Source of the DNA: Dipteronia dyeriana
Lineage: Eukaryota > Streptophyta > Magnoliopsida > Sapindales > Sapindaceae
NCBI GenBank assembly: GCA_032871835.1
Contig: CM065296.1
Location: 1,188,001-1,252,000 of the forward strand
Reading direction: 5' to 3'
DNA: 64,000 nt
Made by a program: the position numbers and the translations under genes. How positions within the stretch are numbered: the first letter of the stretch is position 1; each line of letters opens with the position of its first letter. Below the pieces are notes generated by a model that saw only the letters and a list, made by a program, of their open reading frames with translations, ran no database searches and had not been told where the DNA came from. Shown here piece by piece: positions 45,291 through 57,275 of this stretch.

Positions 45291-45690
45291 GATACCAGAA
45301 TATTGAACCTCATTTCAAACTCAAACCAAAACCACAACCACTGTCAACCCTAATCTACAATTTCTTTCAACATAACAAGTCTGAAATGCAATTATAAGTT
45401 ATGAACAATAAATCAATACATAAAACAAACTCAACTTACCTTTGTCACTTGCTACGAAATGTACTGTATTCCCGTTCCGGTCAATAAGCTGTCCATTTCC
45501 TCGCCGTCGATTTTGTTGTCGTCAGTTTCTTTCTCGGTTTCTTTCTCATTGTTGCTTTTCTCGGAAACACAAAACGATAAATTTTCTTTTTTTCAATTTT
45601 GTGGGGGTATTCTCGTCTGTTTAGTTTAAATGATGTCTTTTAAATTTATATTACTAAACTGGTAACATTTGCATAACACCCATATCAAAT

Positions 45691-46240
45691 AGTGCCATTT
45701 ATTTATCGAGCCCTAAATCTTATTCTATTACGAAAATATCTTTCTTTCAACAATATGAATAATATATATGTATTATTATATAAGGTTACTTTTGAGATAT
45801 TGAAAAATATTTTTCCTTTCCTTTCATTTCCTCCAAAATTTGGTTCGAAATTATTAAATCTTTTTCCTTTCTTTTCCCTCCGTTTCATTTCCTTTCCCTC
45901 TCGTTTAACAATCCAAACAAGAGATTAGAAATCCATCTAAATCATTTTCTTTACTTTTCCTCCAATTCCATCAAACCAAATATAGTGTAAATGAGAGAAA
46001 ATTAGATCAAAAGTTACAAAAATAAAAGAGAGAGAGAGAGAGAGAGAGAAATGGAGAGAGAAAGTTAATAATATAATCAGAAAAGAGAAAGTTATAGTTA
46101 GACAAAGAAACCGACAAATTTGTTCCATGACATAATTCTCTTACAAGACGTGCCACACCTTCACTAACATATATATAACTTTTTATCCCTTTCAGTTGTT
46201 TTTCTCTCTGACTTTTAACTTTCGTTCTCTTCACCTTCTC
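45691..46240. other. Spacer upstream of unit 4
   Basis: No gene is seen. From about 46,080 ('agaaaccgacaaatttgttccatgacataatt') it aligns with 25,815-25,870 and 17,765-17,790, so the tandem-array backbone resumes here after the MULEs. A (GA)n tract is at 46,029-46,050. Confidence 0.6.
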
Positions 46241-46250
46241 TTTGTTTCTT

Positions 46251-47370
46251 AGACAAATTGCACTACTTATCATGAGTATATATATAATTACATTAAAATC
46301 AATGACTTTTATATGATAACATAAATATACCTTTAACCCGTTGACCAACGATTGACCACCATTAGTCAACCACAAAAAAGGGAAATGTCAGTTTTACCAT
46401 TTCCCTTGCCCTTGTATTTATAAAGGCAAATTATACTGATATGCCATGTTTATATATATAATTGCACTAAAACCTATAAAAATATCAAAATAACAAAAAC
46501 ATATCTTCTAGTTTTTTACTAACATTGACCACCGTTAGTTAGTCACAAATGAGAAGAACTGTCGATTTTGCCCTTATAGAAATAATACTTAATTATATAA
46601 ACTCAGTTAATTAATTAATAATAAAAATATTAGAAAATATAATATATATATATATATATATATAAAAGGTATTGTTGTAGATGTTTAGGAGGATGATGTT
46701 GTTAATTATTATTATTATTTATTTATTTTTGATGATTATGATAATTTTTTAAATTAATATTTATTTTTCATTTAATTAATTTTTTATTTTTAAATTTTCA
46801 TTAATATAAAATTCTTAAAGTAATCATGTCTGCTTTAAATATTAAAGCAGTCATATTTGCTTTTAATTAATATTATTATACAAACTTTTAATTAGTTATT
46901 TAGTTTTAAATTTTAATTAATATAAAATTCTTAAAGCAGCTACGTCTGCTTTATATCTTTAAATATAGAAAGTAACTTAATACAGACGTGGTTGCTTCAA
47001 GAAATTTATATTAATTAAAATTTAAAAATAAAAAACTTATTAAAAGAAAAATAAATATTAATTTAAAAAATTATCATCATCATCGAAAATAAATAAATAA
47101 TAATAATAATAATAAACATCATCATCCTCCTAAACATCCACAACAATATTTTTTTTAAATATTATATTTTCGAATATTTTTATTTTTAATTAATTAACTG
47201 ATTTTATATAATTAAATATTATTTTTATGAGGGTAAAAGCGATAATTCTTCTCATTTGTGATTAACTAACGGTGGTCAACAGATCAGAGGGTAGGTTTGT
47301 ATTATGTTGATATTTTTATGGGTTTTAATGTAATTATATATATAATCGGAATAAGTTAGTGTAATTTGCC
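46251..47370. mobile_element. 1.1-kb palindromic element with 10-bp target duplication
   Basis: 'tttgtttctt' stands on both sides (46,241-46,250; 47,371-47,380). The ends 'agacaaattgcactactta' and, inverted, 'ggcaaattacactaactta' match. From about 46,430 inward most of the element is an imperfect palindrome centred near 46,890: 'gttaggaggatgatg' versus 'catcatcctcctaaac', 'acctttc..ccaccgttagtta' and its mirror near 47,255. The target size fits a MULE-type foldback element. No ORF is present. Confidence 0.78.
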
Positions 47371-47380
47371 TTTGTTTCTT

Positions 47381-47704
47381 TTTTACTTTGACATTATGTT
47401 TCTAGTTTCTCCCTTGCTTTTCTCTATCTCTCAATCTCGAGACCTATCTATCTTGTCTCTTTTCTTAATTTCTATCGCTTTCTCTCTTTCTATTTTACAT
47501 ATCAAACAACCCTCAACTTTCAATATTACAGGTTACCACTCATTTAAGGGTATTTTTATCTACAAATCGAGATTGTCGATGGCTGGGTAATATGAGTTTT
47601 TGCCTTAATAAATTATATATTAACTTTTATTTAGATGACGAAATTAGATTCCATCCAATCCACAAAAATCATATTATAATTGAAAATACATCACATAAAA
47701 ACCC
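47381..47704. other. Backbone spacer of unit 4
   Basis: 'caaccctcaactttcaatatta' and 'accactcatttaagggta' align with 17,925-17,950 and 26,035-26,075. No gene is seen. Confidence 0.6.
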
Positions 47705-47925
47705 AGTCATAAAAAAAATAGTCATTGTCTTTCTTGTCTTTGGCTCTGTTAGCGTTGTTTTCATTGTGTTGGCACTTGGGTTTCTTTTGGCATGTTATCT
47801 AGTGTTACTGTAGCCGTATGTGGCTTTCTCTTCTCTGTCTTGCCTTTGGTTGGCTTTGTTCACTTTGTGGTGTTTGTCGTTGTTGTTCTTTCTTGAATAA
47901 AGATTCCTGTTTAAAAAAAATAAAA
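47705..47925 (+). mobile_element. 5'-truncated LINE 3' tail with poly(A)
   Basis: T/G-rich sequence ('tcttgtctttggctctgtt', 'ggcatgttatctagtg') ends 'cttgaataaagattcctg' and an A-run. 'ataaaaac' before (47,697) and after (47,919) may be the target duplication, but A-rich sequence makes this weak. Confidence 0.6.
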
Positions 47926-47984
47926 ACACGATACAAGATTTCTAAACAAAAAAACTCGATTGAAAACGTTAACGTTAGATGATA

Positions 47985-48062
47985 TAAGGTTGGTTTGGTA
48001 GTAAAATCCCCCACATTTATACCATGAGGTTATGGATTCGAATCCTTATCTTAAAAAAAAAC
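47985..48062 (+). mobile_element. tRNA-derived SINE-like sequence
   Basis: 'ggttggtttggtagtaaaat' resembles a polymerase III A box, 'ggattcgaatcc' is a good B box ~45 bp downstream, and an A-run follows. Too degenerate to be a working tRNA gene; no cloverleaf could be drawn. Confidence 0.55.
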
Positions 48063-48194
48063 TCAAGTTATGTAAAAGTGTGTAAGGTACATACATATTA
48101 TTGTATGTTTAGATCTGATAAATCTGATACCTGTATTTATGCTTAGCGGTAATCGACGATCACACATGGCATGATCACAACCGAAGATCTAGTG

Positions 48195-48197
<3 letters not shown>

Positions 48198-48260
<63 letters not shown>
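48198..48260. repeat. (TA)n microsatellite at the promoter of DUF761 copy 4
   Basis: About 31 TA units directly before the degenerate 'ctctgtaaacc' TATA region of copy 4. Confidence 0.95.
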
Positions 48261-48262
<2 letters not shown>

Positions 48263-48326
48263 TTCACTTCCTCTGTAAACCTTGCGCTCACAACTAGCTC
48301 GAACATATTTCATCAACAAACAACAA

Positions 48327-48790
48327 ATGGGTAATGGACAAATAAGAAGCCGTTTGAAAACGGCAGTGAAAGACCTGAACTTAGTCATGAGGATTTTAAA
48401 GCAAGGCAAGTGCTTCTTAGCTTTAATATGCAACATCGTCACATCAATTGTGCGACTATCATGGAGCTTCAATGTAAGTTTTTTCGTGCAAGATCTAAAA
48501 TTGGACCAGTGTAAAATGAATTTTGAACAACATATATGCAATATTCCACCGAAGATCAAATGGCTAACGATAGATCTGATGAATTTAGTTCGATCTGTGA
48601 GCTTCAAAGAGCTACAAGTTTTACTTCTTTTTATTCTTGTAGTGATGTTGATGATGATGTTAATATTGTTGATGATGATGACAAAGACGATGGTGATGAT
48701 GTTGTTGTTGATGATGTTGATGATGTTAACATTGTTATTAATGATGATGATGGTGTTGTTGATGATATTAACATTATTATTGATGATTTC
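48327..48790 (+). pseudogene. DUF761 copy 4, 5' part
   Basis: The ATG at 48,327 matches the other copies ('LKTAVKDLNLVMRILKQGK'). After about 70 codons the paralogous frame moves by one base near 48,530-48,545: the conserved 'STEDQ...SDEFSSICELQ' continues in the other frame. The Asp-rich linker is expanded (gat/gatg repeats 48,645-48,785). The copy then ends abruptly in the 3' tail of LINE1. The DUF761 tail is found 8.2 kb further at 56,963. Not functional. Confidence 0.78.
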
Positions 48791-48989
48791 TTTGAACATA
48801 AAACATAATTTTATTCACATCCATAAAATAGGCAACAACCACCGAGAGAAACTACGGCCAAAGCAAACCAAAAGAATAGCCCTCTTACAACACAAAACAC
48901 CCAGATGCTTGAATCAAGCCTAAAAAAACAGCAAAACCAAACAAGAAGAAAGAGAAAGCCGCTGCTTCCCCACAAACAAAAATAAGAAC

Positions 48990-49510
48990 CTAAAGAGAAG
49001 GCAACACCAAAACCAAAGAGAAAACAATAACCAGAGAAAAACAGGGGCGAACAGACAGAGCCTCAACAATAAGAACTACCCCCTCAAACAAGGAAATCCC
49101 TACCCCTATTAGAACCATTTTTAGCAACATGTCTACAAAGGAGTTAGTAGTTCTCGAATTATGAATTACCACCGTATTGCGAAGCTTGATTAATTTGCCT
49201 CGGATATCATAGATTAAGTTGACATGGTTGATGCTACTGAAACTCCCATCATTAATCCATAATACTGCCGTCCTAGAATCACTCACAATAACAATTTCTC
49301 TCCCAATAAAGTCTGGATTCGACGCACATATCTTCGTTGCTTTATGGATCGCACTAACCTCCGCAAAGTTGGAATCCAAGAACCCTAAATGTTTTGAAAA
49401 ATACATAGCTCCCTTCCTCTAGAGTTCCTCAAAACACCTCTCATTCCTGCTGGTCCCGGGGTACCTTTAGCAAGTCCATCCACATTAAATTTTAGCACAT
49501 CAAGAGTCGG
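48990..49510 (-). pseudogene. LINE1 RNase H domain
   Basis: 'LKFNVDGLAKGTPGPAGMRG' (near 49,500-49,440, first Asp), 'LDSNFAEVSAIHKA' (Glu) and 'IVIVSDSRTAVLWIN' (Asp) follow in RNase H order. A stop and a frame change lie between the first and second pieces (near 49,400). This domain would degrade RNA in the hybrid. Confidence 0.8.
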
Positions 49511-49529
49511 TGGTATCCACATATTCAGA

Positions 49530-50273
49530 CTACATTTTTTTCCTTACACAAGTATTAACACAACACTCTCTCATATTTAAGAGAATCATCGACACCGATT
49601 CCTTCGAACCTTTCCCTAAATGTTTGAACCACCAAGCTATTCTAAACTTAACAACGTCCTCAGCGGAAGACAGATCAGCTGTTTTACCTTTGAACACCAT
49701 GTCATTTCTAACTTCCCATATTGTCCACATTGTTGCAAAGAAAAGCAAACACCAAACTTTAGCATAATTCGTCTTTGGGCACATTCACTGCCAACCTACG
49801 AACCGGTCTTTCACTGTCTTTGGAGCACAACTCAAAACCAACCACCAGCTCATTCCCTTAACCCAAAGTTCCCACGACCACCTACAATGTAGAAATAGAT
49901 AATCAATTGATTCAACCTCTGAGTTACACAGAGGACAGCCATTGTACACAGTATTCCAACTGTCAAAACGTCTCAACACATCCTTGACCATAATTCACCC
50001 TTTGATTAATTGTCAAACAAATACTTCTATTTTAGAAGGGAAAATGTTTTGCCAAATCTGATTCGAAACCGTCGACGACTCACTATCCTCAACCTCTAAA
50101 CACCTTCGAAACGATAGCACCGAAAAAATGCCATTTGGATTGAAAACCCAAGCTAACATATCTGAAACATTTCCATGGATGAGAATGCACTCCAAGGATG
50201 ATAAGAAACACCTCCATTGTTCAAGCTCCCAGTCAAAAAAGGGCCTTCTCAACTCCATCTCCCAAACCCACAT
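49530..50273 (-). pseudogene. LINE1 zf-RVT zinc-binding region
   Basis: 'GCPLCNSEVESIDYLFLHCRW' (near 49,940-49,880) has the C-x2-C...H...C pattern of the plant LINE zf-RVT domain. 'FRRCLEVEDSESS' and 'IWQNIFPSKIEVFVW' precede it, and 'LFFATMWTIWEVRNDMVFKGK' follows. A stop interrupts it near 50,013. Confidence 0.78.
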
Positions 50274-50599
50274 ATTGCCATTCCAACTTCTAATCTCCTG
50301 AACAGTCCCTTGCTTATTGTTTGCTAGGACAAAAATCCTAGGAAAAGCTTGATGAAGCGGAATAGCGTCCTAACATATATCAGTCTATAAACGAGCCCTA
50401 TCACCTTTGCCCACTATCACTTTCATTCCATCGTGTAAGATTTGAGTTGTATTGGATCCCTTTTTAAACAGGCTATTGACTGCTTTAACAAAAGGAGAAG
50501 AATAAGTGCCTCATAACCAATTCCATCTTAAATCCCTTCCTACAATACCGTATTTTGCATTCAAGACCTTCCTCCATAAGCCATTTTCTTTATTACCAT

Positions 50600-51840
50600 A
50601 TCTCTAAACCCATTCGGCCAAAAGGCTCTTGTTCATGTCTCGGATCTTAGCAACCCCAAGACCTCCATTTCTCTTGCTTTTGAATATATCTCCCCACCCG
50701 AAAAGATGGGTTTTCCTCTTCTCCACCCCATCTCCCTAAAAGAAACCATGTTGAATCTTCTCAATTTTATTTGACACACCAACCGGAATTTTCAAGACCA
50801 ACATAAAGTAAATAGGCATACTAGATAGAACCAAGCTAATTAACACCAATCTACAACTTTTATTTAGAAATTTTTTCTTCTAAGGGGCTAAACGATTTTC
50901 GATTTGGTCTAACAAAGGTCTCCAAAAAGATTGTTTGTTCGAACAACCACCCAACGGCTAGCCAAGATATATAATTGTGAGTGAAACATTTTTGCACTTA
51001 AAACTCCTAGCCTAATCTTCCTCTTCGTTCCTACGTTTACCAACTCTCGCCACACATGACTTATGGAAAATAATTCTCAACCCGGAAGCCAATTTGAAGC
51101 ACCTAAGAATCCTTTTCGTATTCATAAGAGTCTCTATTTTAGGTTCCAAACAAAAGATAGTGCCATCCGTAAATTGAAGATGGGATATATGAATCGCATT
51201 GTCGCCGAAAATAACACCTTTAATCAAGTCCAGCTCGTAAGCTTTTACGAATAGCCCATTCATCCCTTCCACTACAATATTGAAGAGAAATGGTGAAAGC
51301 GGGTCCCCTTGCTGTATACCTCTTTAAATATGGAATTGAGAGGTAGGGCTACCGTTAACTAAAACCGAGAGGATTGGGGAAGATATGCAATCCCTCATCC
51401 AATTTCTCCATCTCCTCTCGAACCCCATGCTCATCATCATATCCTCCAAAAAAAATGTGATCAACACTATCGTAATTTGTTTCAAAGTCAATCTTAACAA
51501 GAAGGTCGCCCACCTTGTCCATTTTCCACTTATGAACAATTTCTTCCGCAATGATGAAGCTATCCATGATTTGACATTTTCTGACAAAAGCCATTTGGCT
51601 TTCCCCTATAACCGAGTTCATCATCTTTTTCATTCTATTCGCCAACACTTTAGAAAGCACCTTGTACAAAGATCCTACCAAGCTTATAGGACGAAAATCC
51701 CTCATCGTTTTCGGTTTAGCACATTTAGGGATAAGAGCGAGAAAAGTGTTGTTCAACTAATTGACTATGGCGTTATCCTTATGAAATTGAGCCAAAACTT
51801 TCATGAAATCCTCTTGAATCACCGCCCAATTGTGCCGAAT
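50600..51840 (-). pseudogene. LINE1 reverse transcriptase, mutated
   Basis: RT motifs in order: 'FLALIPKCAKPKTMRDFRPISL' region at 51,750-51,690, 'SKVLANRMKKMMNSVIGESQMAFV' region to 51,590, and 'LLVKIDFETNYDSVDH' near 51,500. The catalytic FADD box reads FTDG (near 51,160-51,150, 'HLQFTDGTI'), which would abolish activity. At least two frameshifts (near 51,440 and 51,310) and several stops occur. Confidence 0.82.
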
Positions 51841-52339
51841 AAAACTAAGATTCATGTTATCAGGTCTGGGCACTTTGTTACCATCACAACTATTAACCGC
51901 TTCCAAACTTCTTCTCTACTAAACTTGACCTCTAGCATCCCCCTCTCCTTTTACGTAATTTGCTTGAAAGCTAACCCTCTCATCTTAGGTCTTTGCCACT
52001 CCACATTCTTGTAGTGATTTTCAAAGAAATCAGCCACCCCATCCCTCACCCTTTGAGGATCCGAACATCTAACTCCATCAAGGAAAATGTCACAGATATA
52101 ATTACTTCTTCTCCCATTTGCCACGATATAGTAGAATTTCAAATTATATCTCCCTCCTTCAACAATTTCACTCTTGCCTTTTGTCTCCATATTTGTTCTT
52201 CTTTCCTAAGGCCTTTCCAATAATCAAAACGAAGATGAGCCTTTTCCTTTCTTAGACCGTTCATCCCTCAATTATGGATTTCCACTCCACCTCCGCCAAC
52301 TTTTCTCGATACCTTTAAGAAATGACACAGGCTTTTTGT

Positions 52340-52850
52340 TCAAGGCCAACCATTTTTTAATACCCTTCTTGCAAGCCTTGATTTTGGAAGCCAACACAAA
52401 ACCTTTGGATCCAACAACCTTGTATTATTCCACCCTTTGATCGTTGTACTCATCAAGTCTTTCTCCTCTAACCACCCGTTATAAAACCAAAAAGGACATG
52501 GACCCCAATCTTCATTTTTCTCACCGATCATAATAACATTATGATTCGAAAGAGTCCCGGTAAGACCAATTTGAACAATGTTCGGCAACCAAGAGAGAAT
52601 CAATGGAGATATCAAAAAACAGTCGAGTCTTGCCCACGATATCGTCTCCCGGTGGTTGGTCCATGTATAAGTTATACCCCGAAGAGGAATATCCAACACC
52701 TTAGATCTTAAAACAAAAGACCTAAAGCTTCTAATTTCCATCTCATTACAACTCCCACTCCCTCTACTCTCCGACAAATCCAAAACCGAATTAAAATCAC
52801 CGCCTATGCACCACGACATTGGAAATGTGTTTTGAGAGGTAATTAAGAAC
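52340..52850 (-). pseudogene. LINE1 endonuclease, C-terminal part
   Basis: 'CIGGDFNSVLD' (near 52,800), 'GITYTWTN' and 'TLSNHNVIMI' (near 52,540, SDHN box altered to SNHN) are apurinic-type endonuclease motifs. The N-terminal part lies beyond the nested solo LTR, at 54,170-54,560. Confidence 0.78.
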
Positions 52851-54163
52851 CGATTGCAGTATTTTTGGTCTTAATCAATTTGAAATAAAAGTTCATTCAC
52901 TGGGATAGGTGATTCTACTAGTTGAACACTAATTAATCTAATTAAATCCTAATCTTAGTACATGAAAACTAAATGACATAATTCTTGTCTTGGGTTGGTA
53001 TTCTAATTCACTAGTATGTAGAAATGAAATAAACTAAATGACACAAAAGCTCACACGAAAATATGAATATGAAAGAATGCTAGAGAATCAATGCAACCTA
53101 ATTAAACTTCTCAATGTAATCCATAATTCTCATTAAAGCACTTAAATCCAATTGACAGGGTTTGTTTCATGAAGCACCTAATCTTTCCTATAACTCACAC
53201 ACGGTCATGTAATGAGCAATGATTGGAATTAGTTTTTAATTAAAACTCTAAACCAAACCACACATAGCATGGTAATGCATATGTAAATTTTCTCAATTAT
53301 TAAGTTTCTAGTTAAAGACTAAATGGGATGGTCACCCACATCTAACCCTCAATATCATAAATTAACTAATCCTAACACAAACATTCATTGATGTCTCATT
53401 TGAATATAAGTGAAGGAATTAGAGAAAGTATTGCAATAAAAGAGACTACAAATGTATTTAATTAATAAACATTAGACTATAGGATTACAAAGTGTTGTTC
53501 AACCGGTTTACATTAATCCCCTAACTTAGAAATTAGTTACACATCAAAGAAAGGAAATACGACAAAGGAGAGTGAAAGAAGAATCCAAAGTTGGTCATTG
53601 AGGTTCCTTGACTTGTAAGCTTTCTCTTCTTGCTTTCCAAGATTCCAAGATGGATGGATGGATGAAAGATGTCTAAGGATGGAGATGGAGGGGTGAAAAT
53701 GTCCAAAAGTTTGTGTGGCTAATGTTCTATCAACAAAATATAAGATGGGTATTTATATGGGTCCAAAAATAGGTCAGGAATCAACCTAGAAACGTGTGCT
53801 GACCGACTGTCGCTTCCCTGTATGGCGCGGTTGTCCATGACGACACATCGCGGTCTACCATGATGACGTGTCACGGTCTTTCATGACAATATCACAAGCG
53901 ACACTTTAGAAAAGTTGTTGTCGTATGGTGTTTCACGGTCTCCTATGATGACACACCATGACAGCGACGTGTCTTTTTGTCTAAGTTTCCAATTTTCAGC
54001 TCTTTTGGGTCTCAATCTTCACTCATATCTCCTATATGATACCCTTAATATAAAATCATACAAAAACACTTAATCGAGCCATTAAACACTTGATTTTACC
54101 TGAGAATTTAGCTATACGCATAGGAAGAGGGACTTGAAATCTAGTGTTATCATGGCTCGATCA
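52851..54163 (-). mobile_element. Solo LTR, 1,313 bp, nested in LINE1
   Basis: This is the inverted sister of the LTR at 22,698-24,135. On the minus strand it begins 'tgatcgagccatgataacac' and ends 'atactgcaatcg'. 'agaac' stands on both sides (52,846-52,850; 54,164-54,168), a 5-bp target duplication. The TATA-like 'tataaata' is at about 53,748-53,757 and 'gcggt'/'accgc' arms at 53,810-53,960. It splits the endonuclease region of LINE1, so it is younger than the LINE. Confidence 0.92.
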
Positions 54164-54169
54164 AGAACT

Positions 54170-54560
54170 CCCAAAGCTCCTTCCTTTCACTTTCCACATT
54201 AGCTGTATAAACATTACAAAAAACTACATCCTTTTTAATCTTCAATAATTCCCCCGCTAAGATAATGCACCTTTGATTTCAGATACAAGCCTTCACCAAA
54301 AAAGTTTCTTCATTCCACAATGTGAGAAGTCCACCAGCTGACCCAATAACATCCACTCCTACCCCTCTTAAAAGTATAGACCCTCCAAGAGAACTTATCA
54401 CACCCCAATCAAAGGATGAAAACTTTTATTCTTGGATAAAAAGTAACACCGGTTTATGCAAGGACACCAAATTTCTAATATGCCTTATCTTCTCTCTATT
54501 CCCCAAACCACGTAAGTTCCAAGACATTACTAACATTACTACGTGGGAGACCATAACCCC
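54170..54560 (-). pseudogene. LINE1 endonuclease, N-terminal part
   Basis: Minus-strand reading gives endonuclease sequence ('GVISSLGGSILLRGV'-like region and 'FCNVYTANVESERKELW' just before the LTR). Joined across the LTR, it continues into 'GGDFN' at 52,800. Stops are present. Confidence 0.65.
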
Positions 54561-54599
54561 TCATAGGACCAAAGTTACTGATCTAGTTCAGTCATTCTA

Positions 54600-56960
54600 G
54601 CTTCATCCTCTTCCTCTCTTGAGGCAATGATCTTCGCCATTTCCTTCTCATTGCTATTGAAATCAAAACCGAGAGTTGCACCCATCTCAATCACTTTGGT
54701 GACTTCCTCCTCAAGATTCCATACTCCTTTCTTAAGTGTAACGTTGTCATCCTTCTCGCCTTCTCTACTACTACAACCACCGATTTCTCATTTACATGAT
54801 TTTCCTTCATATCCACACCCAAAGCAACACCCTTCTCTATTACCTTAGCAATTTCTTCCTCCAAGTTCCAACCTATCTTCTTTGACAACTTGGGTTTATT
54901 CTTTGAGCTTCTTGTTATCATAGTATGGCTTTTACTTCTACATCTCTTATACAGACTTTCTCTTCTTCCTCATCAAAGTTTCCAGGTCCTCTATTATTGT
55001 CTGTTTCATCTTCACTCATATCACCTATGTTTGATTTTGAGGGGTTACGAAGCTCTCTAATATGAGGATCATTTCCCAAATCCTTATATCCCTCTAAAGC
55101 CCTATTAGTCACGAGCTCATTCTTTATCACGTGGGTTGACTCTACTGAAGCACCACTTGAAGTTGAATATCTTGTTGTGTCACTTTGTCACCCCCTTCTT
55201 TAAGAACTAGGCTTAAGTATTCATCATCATCTGATTCTGAAACATGGCTCACTCGCTTATCACAAAGCCCACCAGGTGAGTCGTTCACGATGCTCTTCAA
55301 AAGTCCAGTATTAAAGCATTCAATCCTATCACCAATCATTGGGCTTGAAAGGTATCATTTAGACCCATTAAGCCCACTTCTTTGTTTCCATTTGGAGGAG
55401 CATTCACCTTTCCACATTCTCATATTTGAATATCTAACCTCATTAATCGATGAAGGTGTACTGACTTCTCCACTAGTCGACAGATCCGGCCTACTCTTTT
55501 TTCCTTATCTATAACCAATTTAGCTTATTCCCCACCCTTGACTTATTCATCCACAGTCGTTTCCCTTTATCCATAAAGCTAATGATGCCTCTTCTTGTGT
55601 CTATGTTTTTGCCATTTAGCTTGAAATGGGATTGTATGCCCACCTCTTCATTGTTGACCTTTTTTCCTTTTCCTTAGTTAAAAGTTGATTCACCAACTTT
55701 TTATGTGCCCTCTTTTCGTCTCCTAAGCACTAAAATCTTCCCCTACTTCTTAATCTGTCAACATCAGCCTGTAAAATAGCCTCTGCATCTCCTAAGTTTA
55801 CCTCTTCCATAGCTTATTGGATTTCTATCTGGTTTTTTAGCGAGCAGTTCAAAATAAGCCTATCATCTTCCTCTTGTAAAGCCAAATAATCAACAATCCA
55901 TCTATAAGGCACCTTCTTCGACTCTTCCTTAAGCTTCACCATAAATGATTCAGCCTCTGTTTTTACCTTGATTGTGCACAAAACAGTCTCGCCTTTTGGC
56001 ACAAGAGCTAACAACCTACCTCTATCTAATCTCCATATTAGAACAATTAGGTCCTCCACTATAAGAGTTTCATCGATCATTCCTCTAATCTCCTTAGAGA
56101 AATACTCATCCCAATAGCTCATCAGAGTACCCACTACCTTTATCCATACGATTCTAAATTAAGAACAAAGGAATACGACCACCTTGACATTGATGAAAAT
56201 ACATCATCCCAAAAGAACCTACTCCTAATGAAACCTTCCTTCTCCATTTTCGAATCAAAGCACCACAAAATACATTTGTCACCTATAAACCTTGTCAAGA
56301 AGCGAAATCCTCTACTTCGAAGTCTCATATTGACCTTTTTAACATCAGTGAACTCTTTAAGCACTCCCACCACACATTTTGACAACCATTCATCAACAGA
56401 CCTCTGTCTCCTCCACACCATCAACATGCATTCTTTATCCCTAACTCCTCCCTCCTTAAACTTCTGAACATTCCCTCTAACCACCTCTATAAAAGATCAC
56501 CGGTTATGGTTCTTACTCTTGTTGTCATCTTTTGATTCCCCACTAAAATCCTTCAGAGATACGCCAGCGAATCTACTATTCTCATCAAACCTAACTGGAC
56601 CCGATCTTCTTCTGTTCCAACCATGAGTTGCAATCTTTACAGATATAGGCCAGCTATATACATGCATACCATCAACCATGTTAACCACCTTGTTCGCTTC
56701 TTTCTTAGTCTCAAATCGAACGAAAGCAAAGCTTATTTTCCTTATACCATTTTTGGATGAGAGAAAGATGTCTCTCACTCTACCAAATGGTTTGAAGATC
56801 CCCTATAAACTCGATACATCCACACATGGTTCAAATTGTCCATAAAAACTGAATGCAAATGTTCCCTAAAGTCTTTCGTCATCTTCACACTTAATAAGCT
56901 AAAGCTTCTCTCTCTAACTTTCTCTCTCATGTTTTTTCTTTAGAGGCCTTTTTAATTTGA
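54600..56960 (-). pseudogene. LINE1 ORF1 region with RRM and DUF4283-like domain
   Basis: From 56,780: an RRM-like fold with 'KISFAFVRFETKKEANKVV' (RNP1-like) and 'MHVYSWPISVKIA'. 56,484-55,814 holds a DUF4283-like part ('GFRFLTRFIGDKCILWCF', 'VLIWRLDRGRLLALVP'). 55,340-54,690 is acidic and low in complexity with repeated 'WNLEEEIAKVIEKGVALG', a phrase also found in LINE2 (62,624 and 62,740). ORF1 binds the element RNA. The frame is broken several times. Confidence 0.7.
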
Positions 56961-56962
56961 TT

Positions 56963-57085
56963 AGACTTATGATGGTGGTGATGATGATATTGATGAGCGA
57001 GCAGAGATTTTCATTTTGAATTTTCGTCGCCATCTTTTGTATGAGAGACAGATTTCTCTTCGCCGCCTATACGACCATGAGTAAA
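56963..57085 (+). pseudogene. DUF761 copy 4, 3' part
   Basis: 'gatgatattgatgagcgagc' begins the DUF761 tail, which reads 'DIDERAEIFILNFRRHLLYERQ' shortened by my limit to its ends DIDERAEIF and HLLYERQ, and stops at 57,083. The 3' flank 'gcagttttgagtttttgact' matches copies 2 and 3. It is best explained as the end of copy 4 cut off by LINE1. Its 'gatggtgg.gatgat' start is closest to copy 1, so a fifth, 5'-truncated copy is the alternative. Confidence 0.75.
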
Positions 57086-57169
57086 AATGCAGTTTTGAGT
57101 TTTTGACTGAGCTTAATCAAGATATTTTATCAATGAAAAAAAAATCATTTTGTTTTATTCTTTTGAAAC

Positions 57170-57275
57170 ATAACATAAATTTAGGGGTTGGGATAAGGGA
57201 GGATTCAAACCCAAGATATCATGCAGTGTATGTGTGAGGGTCAGAGGGGTATATCATCGGACCAACCTCATTTTG
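57170..57275 (-). mobile_element. tRNA-derived SINE-like copy A
   Basis: On the minus strand 'ggttggtccgatgatatacc' looks like an A box and 'gggtttgaatcctcc' like a B box ~45 bp later. Confidence 0.55.

Larger units (their letters stand above)
36830..45690 (+). mobile_element. MULE2: complete Kaonashi-type MULE with DUF1985-Ulp1 gene
   Basis: Left end about 36,832-36,912 ('ccattttaataact', 'gtttaaaaggca', 'ccaaattatcccta') and the reverse complement of 45,601-45,685 ('ccagtttagtaata', 'atttaaaagaca', 'gagaatacccccac') form imperfect inverted repeats, which also resemble the left end of MULE1. Between them lie a plus-strand MuDR transposase and a minus-strand DUF1985-Ulp1 gene, with a TTCTCGAT array next to each end. 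It is ~8.9 kb long. It probably inserted in the Ulp1 gene of MULE1. Exact termini and the 9-bp target duplication could not be fixed. Confidence 0.75.
48790..56960 (-). mobile_element. LINE1: L1-type retrotransposon inserted in DUF761 copy 4
   Basis: On the minus strand from about 56,960: an RRM-containing ORF1 region, a DUF4283-like part, endonuclease, reverse transcriptase, zf-RVT and RNase H, then a 3' end of the kind seen in plant L1 elements ('gaataaaattatg' near 48,815). The body is ~6.85 kb once the nested solo LTR is removed. It has many stops and frame changes, and the RT box is mutated. A target duplication is not clear because both flanks lie in 'gatgat' repeats. Confidence 0.85.

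Noticed and set aside
47985..48062. A functional tRNA gene
   Set aside because: The B box is good, but no acceptor or anticodon stems could be paired; SINE-like remnant fits better.
48143..48799. 218-codon minus-strand ORF rich in Asn/Ile
   Set aside because: It is the complement of the Asp-rich linker of DUF761 copy 4 and of a (TA)n tract.
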